35,816 nucleotides of DNA from Chitinophagaceae bacterium (GTDB lineage Bacteria; Bacteroidota; Bacteroidia; Chitinophagales; Chitinophagaceae). Of the stretch, positions 32,305 to 35,816 are shown in pieces. The stretch's first letter is position 1; each line of letters begins with the position of its first letter. The notes beneath the pieces are model-generated. The model made no database searches. It worked only from the letters and a program-made list of their open reading frames with translations, and had not been told where the DNA came from. Made by a program: the position numbers and the translations under genes. Location of the stretch: NCBI GenBank assembly GCA_021151685.1, contig JAGKWS010000033.1:1-35816 (forward strand), given 5' to 3'.

Positions 32305-33837
32305 TTATACACTGAATTTGATACCCTGTGCCAGTGGCAACTGGTCGCTCCAGTTGATGGTATTGGTTTGGCGGCGCATATATGCTTTCCAGCTATCAGA
32401 GCCACTTTCGCGGCCACCACCGGTTTCTTTTTCGCCACCAAAGGCACCACCTATTTCGGCACCGCTGGTACCGATGTTTACGTTGGCTATGCCACAATCG
32501 CTACCTGCGTGTGACAGGAACAGCTCCGACTCGCGCATGTTCAGCGTCATGATAGACGATGACAGGCCCTGCGGTACGTTGTTCTGCATCGCAATTGCGT
32601 CTTGCAGGGTTTCGTACTTCATTATATACAGGATGGGTGCAAATGTTTCGTGCTGCACTACTTCCCATTCGTTCTGCACTTCGTAAATGGCAGGTTTTAC
32701 ATAACAGCCACTTTCAAACTCCTCACCTTCCAGCACGCCACCAGCTACTACTGCCTTGCCACCGGCTTTCTTTACCATGGCTATTGCATTCAGGTAGGCG
32801 GCTACCGCATCCTTATCAATCAATGGACCAACGTGTGTTGCCTCGTCCAGCGGGTCGCCTATTACCAATTGTTTGTAGGCGGCCACCAGTTTTTTCTTGA
32901 AGGCTTCGTACACAGACGAGTGAATGATGAGCCTGCGCGTAGTAGTGCAACGCTGACCGGCTGTACCTACCGCACCAAAGATGGCAGCGCGCAGGGCAAT
33001 GTTCATATCGGCATGCTCTGACACGATGATGGCATTGTTACCACCCAGCTCCAGCAAAGAACGCCCCAAGCGGCCAGCCACTGTAGCCCCCACGGCCTTA
33101 CCCATGCGGGTAGAACCTGTGGCCGATACCAGAGGGATGCGGGTATCGCTACTCATCCACTCGCCAGTTTCGCGGCCACCAACTACCAGACCACAAACGC
33201 CTTCGGGCACATTGTTTTCTTTAAATACAGAAGCAATAATGTGCTGGCAGGCAATGGCCGAGAGTGGTGTTTTTTCAGATGGTTTCCATACACAGGTATT
33301 ACCACATATGAAAGCGAGCATACTGTTCCAGCTCCAAACGGCTACCGGAAAGTTGAATGCGCTGATGATACCTACCACACCCAGCGGATGCCACTGCTCG
33401 TACATGCGGTGCAGCGGACGCTCGCTATGCATGGTAAGGCCATATAACTGGCGCGACAGGCCTACGGCAAAGTCGCATATGTCTATCATTTCCTGTACTT
33501 CGCCCAAACCTTCCTGCAGGCTTTTGCCCATTTCGTAAGATACGAGACGGCCCAATGGTTCTTTTTGCTTGCGCAAAGCCTCGCCCAACTGGCGTACTAC
33601 CTCGCCACGGCGTGGGGCCGGCCACATACGCCATTCGGCAAATGCCTTGTGCGCTTTGTCTACAACAGCATCATATGTTTCGCGGGTAACGGCTGTTACC
33701 GATGCTATTTTTTTACCATCAACCGGCGAATAAGACTCTATTTTTTCACCTCCGGCATTCAGCCACTCGGCACCGGTTGCAGCACCTTCGTTCAGCTTTA
33801 CAATGCCCAGTTTACCGAGCACTTTATCCATTTTCAT
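32305..33837 (-). CDS. Aldehyde dehydrogenase, antiquitin (ALDH7) type
   Basis: 510 residues (a second Met two codons in, at 33831, is an alternative start). Active-site residues are Asn162 in FNFP, Glu263 in LLELGG and Cys297 in GTAGQRC. The C-terminal block GTSGAEIGGAFGGEKETGGG at about 464-483 and RESGSDSWK are characteristic of the ALDH7A1/antiquitin group, whose known members oxidise alpha-aminoadipate semialdehyde / piperideine-6-carboxylate in lysine degradation with NAD. The protein is cytosolic. No other lysine-catabolic gene is in the window, so the physiological substrate is inferred from the family only. It has an exact TAACTTTG promoter (33860-33867) and a strong terminator, so it is monocistronic unless read-through occurs. 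Confidence 0.93.
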   Translation of the reverse strand: MKMDKVLGKLGIVKLNEGAATGAEWLNAGGEKIESYSPVDGKKIASVTAVTRETYDAVVDKAHKAFAEWRMWPAPRRGEVVRQLGEALRKQKEPLGRLVSYEMGKSLQEGLGEVQEMIDICDFAVGLSRQLYGLTMHSERPLHRMYEQWHPLGVVGIISAFNFPVAVWSWNSMLAFICGNTCVWKPSEKTPLSAIACQHIIASVFKENNVPEGVCGLVVGGRETGEWMSSDTRIPLVSATGSTRMGKAVGATVAGRLGRSLLELGGNNAIIVSEHADMNIALRAAIFGAVGTAGQRCTTTRRLIIHSSVYEAFKKKLVAAYKQLVIGDPLDEATHVGPLIDKDAVAAYLNAIAMVKKAGGKAVVAGGVLEGEEFESGCYVKPAIYEVQNEWEVVQHETFAPILYIMKYETLQDAIAMQNNVPQGLSSSIMTLNMRESELFLSHAGSDCGIANVNIGTSGAEIGGAFGGEKETGGGRESGSDSWKAYMRRQTNTINWSDQLPLAQGIKFSV

Positions 33838-33859
33838 ATTGCTCTATTATTTAAGGCGG

Positions 33860-33867
33860 CAAAGTTA
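33860..33867 (-). promoter_or_regulatory. -7 element of the aldehyde dehydrogenase gene
   Basis: Minus strand TAACTTTG followed by C, an exact match to TAnnTTTG, 22 bases before the ATG at 33837. Confidence 0.65.
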
Positions 33868-33956
33868 CTTGAAAATATGCGGTCTGTAATCAGTACAGTA
33901 ACAAGGGTAATACTAAATTTTGTGTACCAACACTATACAAGGTGTGCATAATACTG

Positions 33957-33964
33957 TATATTTG
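33957..33964 (+). promoter_or_regulatory. -7 element of the small membrane protein gene
   Basis: TATATTTG, an exact match to TAnnTTTG, 18 bases before the ATG at 33983. Confidence 0.65.
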
Positions 33965-33982
33965 AAACCATAAATATTGTCT

Positions 33983-34432
33983 ATGAAGAACAGGATAATA
34001 CTCTTCCTTACTATCTCCGTTCTGTTTTTGATGCCAGCATCGTCGCATGCAGGGCTATTGATGAAAAAACATACCGAAGTAAGGAACACTGCGCTGGCGC
34101 AGGCAACTACTGCCATTGCCGGGTATCAGGAATCTGCCACATATACCAATATGGCAGCTACCATAAAGACGATACAAGAATCGTCTTCGCCTTCTGGTAC
34201 TTTTCTCAGAATGCTTTATCGCGGGCAAATAAGCACTATTGCACTACTGTGTGGCATTGCTGGTTTCTTTTTCCCGCTGCTTTCTATTATTGCAGTAGTG
34301 TTTGGCTTCCTTGGCTTCTCTGCTACAAAGGCTGCTCGTAAAAAGGGTGTAGGTGTTGCTGCATTTATACTGGGTGTTGCTGCAATTGTAATGTTGTCGG
34401 TAAGCGGCGGCGCAGCACTTGCTTTGTTTTAA
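33983..34432 (+). CDS. Small membrane protein with signal peptide, function unknown
   Basis: 149 residues from ATG 33983; a TTG two codons upstream also opens the frame but ATG is preferred. Residues 1-23 (MKNRIILFLTISVLFLMPASSHA) are a signal peptide. Residues 24-80 are soluble and Thr/Ala-rich. Two hydrophobic segments follow: about 85-115 (STIALLCGIAGFFFPLLSIIAVVFGFLGFSA) and 122-149, separated by a basic loop TKAARKKG. The paired Gly-rich helices with a short basic loop resemble DUF4190-like membrane proteins, but I am not sure of the family. It has its own promoter and is followed by a strong hairpin terminator. Confidence 0.7.
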   Translation: MKNRIILFLTISVLFLMPASSHAGLLMKKHTEVRNTALAQATTAIAGYQESATYTNMAATIKTIQESSSPSGTFLRMLYRGQISTIALLCGIAGFFFPLLSIIAVVFGFLGFSATKAARKKGVGVAAFILGVAAIVMLSVSGGAALALF

Positions 34433-34455
34433 TCACACATTTATTGATATATAGT

Positions 34456-34487
34456 AAAAAAAGGAGAGCAACCCTCTCCTTTTTTTT
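34456..34487. terminator. Strong terminator after the small membrane protein gene
   Basis: GGAGAG (34463-34468) and CTCTCC (34474-34479), extended by seven A on the left and eight T on the right, form a perfect stem of about 13 bp with a 5-nt loop. It serves the plus strand and could also work in reverse. Confidence 0.88.
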
Positions 34488-34581
34488 ATTGCGTCAAAAC
34501 GACCGAAAAAAAGCTACCAAACTGCCATTTTGCACTTTGGTAAGCTATTTGATGTGCTATTGAATAAAATATCTATAGACT

Positions 34582-35274
34582 ATGATGGGTTATCTCTTGC
34601 TTACTGGTGTACTGATGTTGTTGGGTATGGTGGTAAGCGCTACACTACGCAGCAAATTTACAGAATATGGGCAGATTGGTCTGGCACGTGGCCTGAGTGG
34701 TAAAGAAGTGGCAGAAAAAATGCTACGCGACAATGGCATTACCAATGTACGGGTGGTGAGTTCGGATGGATTTCTGTCGGACCACTACAACCCGGCCAAC
34801 AGAACCGTGAACCTGAGCCCTGATGTATATTCGGGCCGAAGCATATCGGCGGCGGCAGTGGCGGCCCACGAATGTGGCCATGCTTTGCAGCATGCACAGG
34901 CCTATAGTATGTTGCAACTACGCAGCCAGTTGGTACCAGTAGTGCAGATAAGTACCTCGCTGGCGCAATGGGTAATAATGGCGGGCCTGGGCGTAATGGG
35001 CTTTGGTGGTGGCAATCAGGTAGTGTTGCTGATAGGCATTGCCTTGTTTGCTATGTCTACCATATTCTCTTTGGTGACACTGCCGGTAGAATATGATGCC
35101 AGTGCACGTGCGCTAAAGTGGATGGAGGCAACCAACCTGACTACCAACTACGAACACGACAAGGCTGCCGATGCCCTGAAGTGGGCCGCGCGCACGTATG
35201 TGGTGGCCGCCATAGCATCGGTAGCGCAACTGGCCTACTGGGTGATGGTGTATATGGGCAGAAACAAGGACTAA
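34582..35274 (+). CDS. YugP-type membrane zinc metallopeptidase
   Basis: 230 residues. Membrane helices lie at about 3-20 and 122-165 and near the C-terminus. The zinc site is HECGH at 96-100 within AAVAAHECGHALQHA, with Glu170 in TLPVEYDASARA a plausible third ligand. DHYNPANRTVNLSPDVY at 67-83 and SISAAAVAAHE are typical of the YugP/Zn_peptidase_2 family. These are inner-membrane metalloproteases of largely unknown substrate. The start at 34582 has a second Met as the next codon. No exact -7 element is visible; the gene is isolated between two terminators. Confidence 0.92.
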   Translation: MMGYLLLTGVLMLLGMVVSATLRSKFTEYGQIGLARGLSGKEVAEKMLRDNGITNVRVVSSDGFLSDHYNPANRTVNLSPDVYSGRSISAAAVAAHECGHALQHAQAYSMLQLRSQLVPVVQISTSLAQWVIMAGLGVMGFGGGNQVVLLIGIALFAMSTIFSLVTLPVEYDASARALKWMEATNLTTNYEHDKAADALKWAARTYVVAAIASVAQLAYWVMVYMGRNKD

Positions 35275-35294
35275 GAGACATTGGCCATAAAAGC

Positions 35295-35333
35295 AAAAAG
35301 CCCGGAAATGCAATGGCACTTCCGGGCTTTTTT
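35295..35333. terminator. Bidirectional terminator between convergent genes
   Basis: AAAAAGCCCGGAA (35295-35307) and TTCCGGGCTTTTT (35320-35332) form a perfect 13-bp stem; flanking A and T runs allow termination in both directions for the zinc peptidase (+) and the ureohydrolase (-). Confidence 0.92.
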
Positions 35334-35351
35334 ATAGCATAACAGGCACCG

Positions 35352-35816
35352 CTATGAGCGGGCTACCATATAGTTGCACAACTTGTATAACATGCGGGCA
35401 CCAGTAATGGCATCTATGCTATCTACGGCATGGATACCTGACGATACCTCATTGAGATCGAACCCGATGAGCTGGCGGCCAGACTGGTGTAACATACGGA
35501 AAAGATAGAAGATCTGCTCGGTCTCGAAACCACCGGGCACAGGTGTACCAGTATTGGGGCACAACTTGGGGTCCAGCCCATCTATGTCGAAACTGATGTA
35601 TACCTTTTGGGGCAATGCTGCGATGATGTCGTTACATATTGCCTTCCATGTGTCGCCTTCGTACTGGCGTGCTTTTATGTCGCGGTCGAAGAAGGTAACA
35701 ATGCGACCTTCGCTGCTTTCTATTATTTCCAGCTCCTCATCGCAATAGTCGCGGATGCCCACCTGTACCAGACGTTTCACCTGTGGTACTTCATTCAGTG
35801 TATTGTACATGATGGA
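35352..35816 (-). CDS. Arginase/agmatinase-family ureohydrolase, C-terminal part (cut by window edge)
   Basis: 155 codons are visible; the frame runs past the right edge (two further codons before the Met at 35810), so that Met is internal and the true start is outside. SFDIDGLDP carries two of the Asp ligands of the binuclear manganese site, and GFDLNEVSSG near the C-terminus carries the conserved Glu. The visible start region SIMYNTLNEVPQVKRLVQVGIRD fits the segment after the first metal motifs of Bacteroidota arginase-like proteins. Family members hydrolyse arginine, agmatine or formimidoylglutamate in the cytoplasm; the specificity residues lie mostly in the missing part, so the substrate is open. 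Confidence 0.9.
   Translation of the reverse strand, partial: SIMYNTLNEVPQVKRLVQVGIRDYCDEELEIIESSEGRIVTFFDRDIKARQYEGDTWKAICNDIIAALPQKVYISFDIDGLDPKLCPNTGTPVPGGFETEQIFYLFRMLHQSGRQLIGFDLNEVSSGIHAVDSIDAITGARMLYKLCNYMVARS

Noticed and set aside
1..35816. Defence island, prophage or mobile element
   Set aside because: No transposase, integrase, phage, restriction, toxin-antitoxin or CRISPR-associated gene was recognised anywhere in the window.

Overview
The window looks like a chromosomal segment from a Bacteroidota bacterium, most likely Chitinophagaceae or a close relative. The evidence is two secreted proteins ending in a type B type-IX-secretion sorting domain, a type III glutamine synthetase, an S46 dipeptidyl-peptidase, secreted WG-repeat proteins, a Bacteroidota-specific Cys-motif N-terminus at the left edge, and promoters of the form TAnnTTTG (sometimes with an upstream TTTG) rather than sigma-70 hexamers. 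I see no insertion sequence, phage, integrase, CRISPR array or rRNA. The gene content is that of an ordinary core/accessory chromosome.

Layout. 1-1341: truncated Cys-motif protein (-) and a zinc-ribbon/YbjQ-like protein (+). 1648-4266: T9SS type B secreted protein (+) converging on a class C beta-lactamase-like serine hydrolase (-, GTG start). 4508-4684: a self-contained tRNA-Gln(UUG) unit with promoter and terminator. 4693-8721: PBP1A-type bifunctional penicillin-binding protein (TTG start), a GNAT-fold acyltransferase and a Gdx/SugE-type SMR exporter, all on the minus strand. 8858-11449: NDH-2 NADH dehydrogenase (+), a solo LutA-like cysteine-rich protein (-) and a secreted hypothetical protein (+). 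11593-14999: small cationic secreted protein, S46 peptidase and a small lipoprotein (+). 15044-18012: lipoprotein and type III glutamine synthetase (-). 18040-18631: a long gene-poor, strongly A/C-skewed spacer. 18632-22811: rhomboid protease (+) converging on a 1043-residue lectin/Ig-like T9SS adhesin (-). 22998-23933: malate dehydrogenase (-). 24031-30095: two divergently transcribed WG-repeat secreted proteins. 30158-33837: OmpR-family response regulator, predicted outer-membrane protein and antiquitin-type aldehyde dehydrogenase (-). 33983-35274: small membrane protein and YugP-type zinc metallopeptidase (+). 35352-35816: C-terminal part of an arginase-family ureohydrolase (-), cut by the window edge.

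Most genes appear to be single transcription units. Nearly every one has its own -7-like element close to the start, and many are followed by a hairpin, so I do not infer a large multi-gene pathway. The common theme is the cell envelope: secreted adhesins, lipoproteins, peptidoglycan synthesis, membrane and periplasmic proteases, and WG-repeat proteins. Metabolic genes (gln, mdh, ndh, aldehyde dehydrogenase, ureohydrolase) are interspersed.

The parts most worth a second look are: two places where an intrinsic terminator sits almost on top of the next gene's start (15755-15795 and 32244-32284); a bulged inverted repeat bracketing the response-regulator promoter (30884-30951); the skewed spacer upstream of glutamine synthetase, with an orphan promoter pointing into it; the divergent WG-repeat pair; and a small lysine/histidine-rich secreted protein. 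I did not find convincing evidence for a wholly new multi-gene system.
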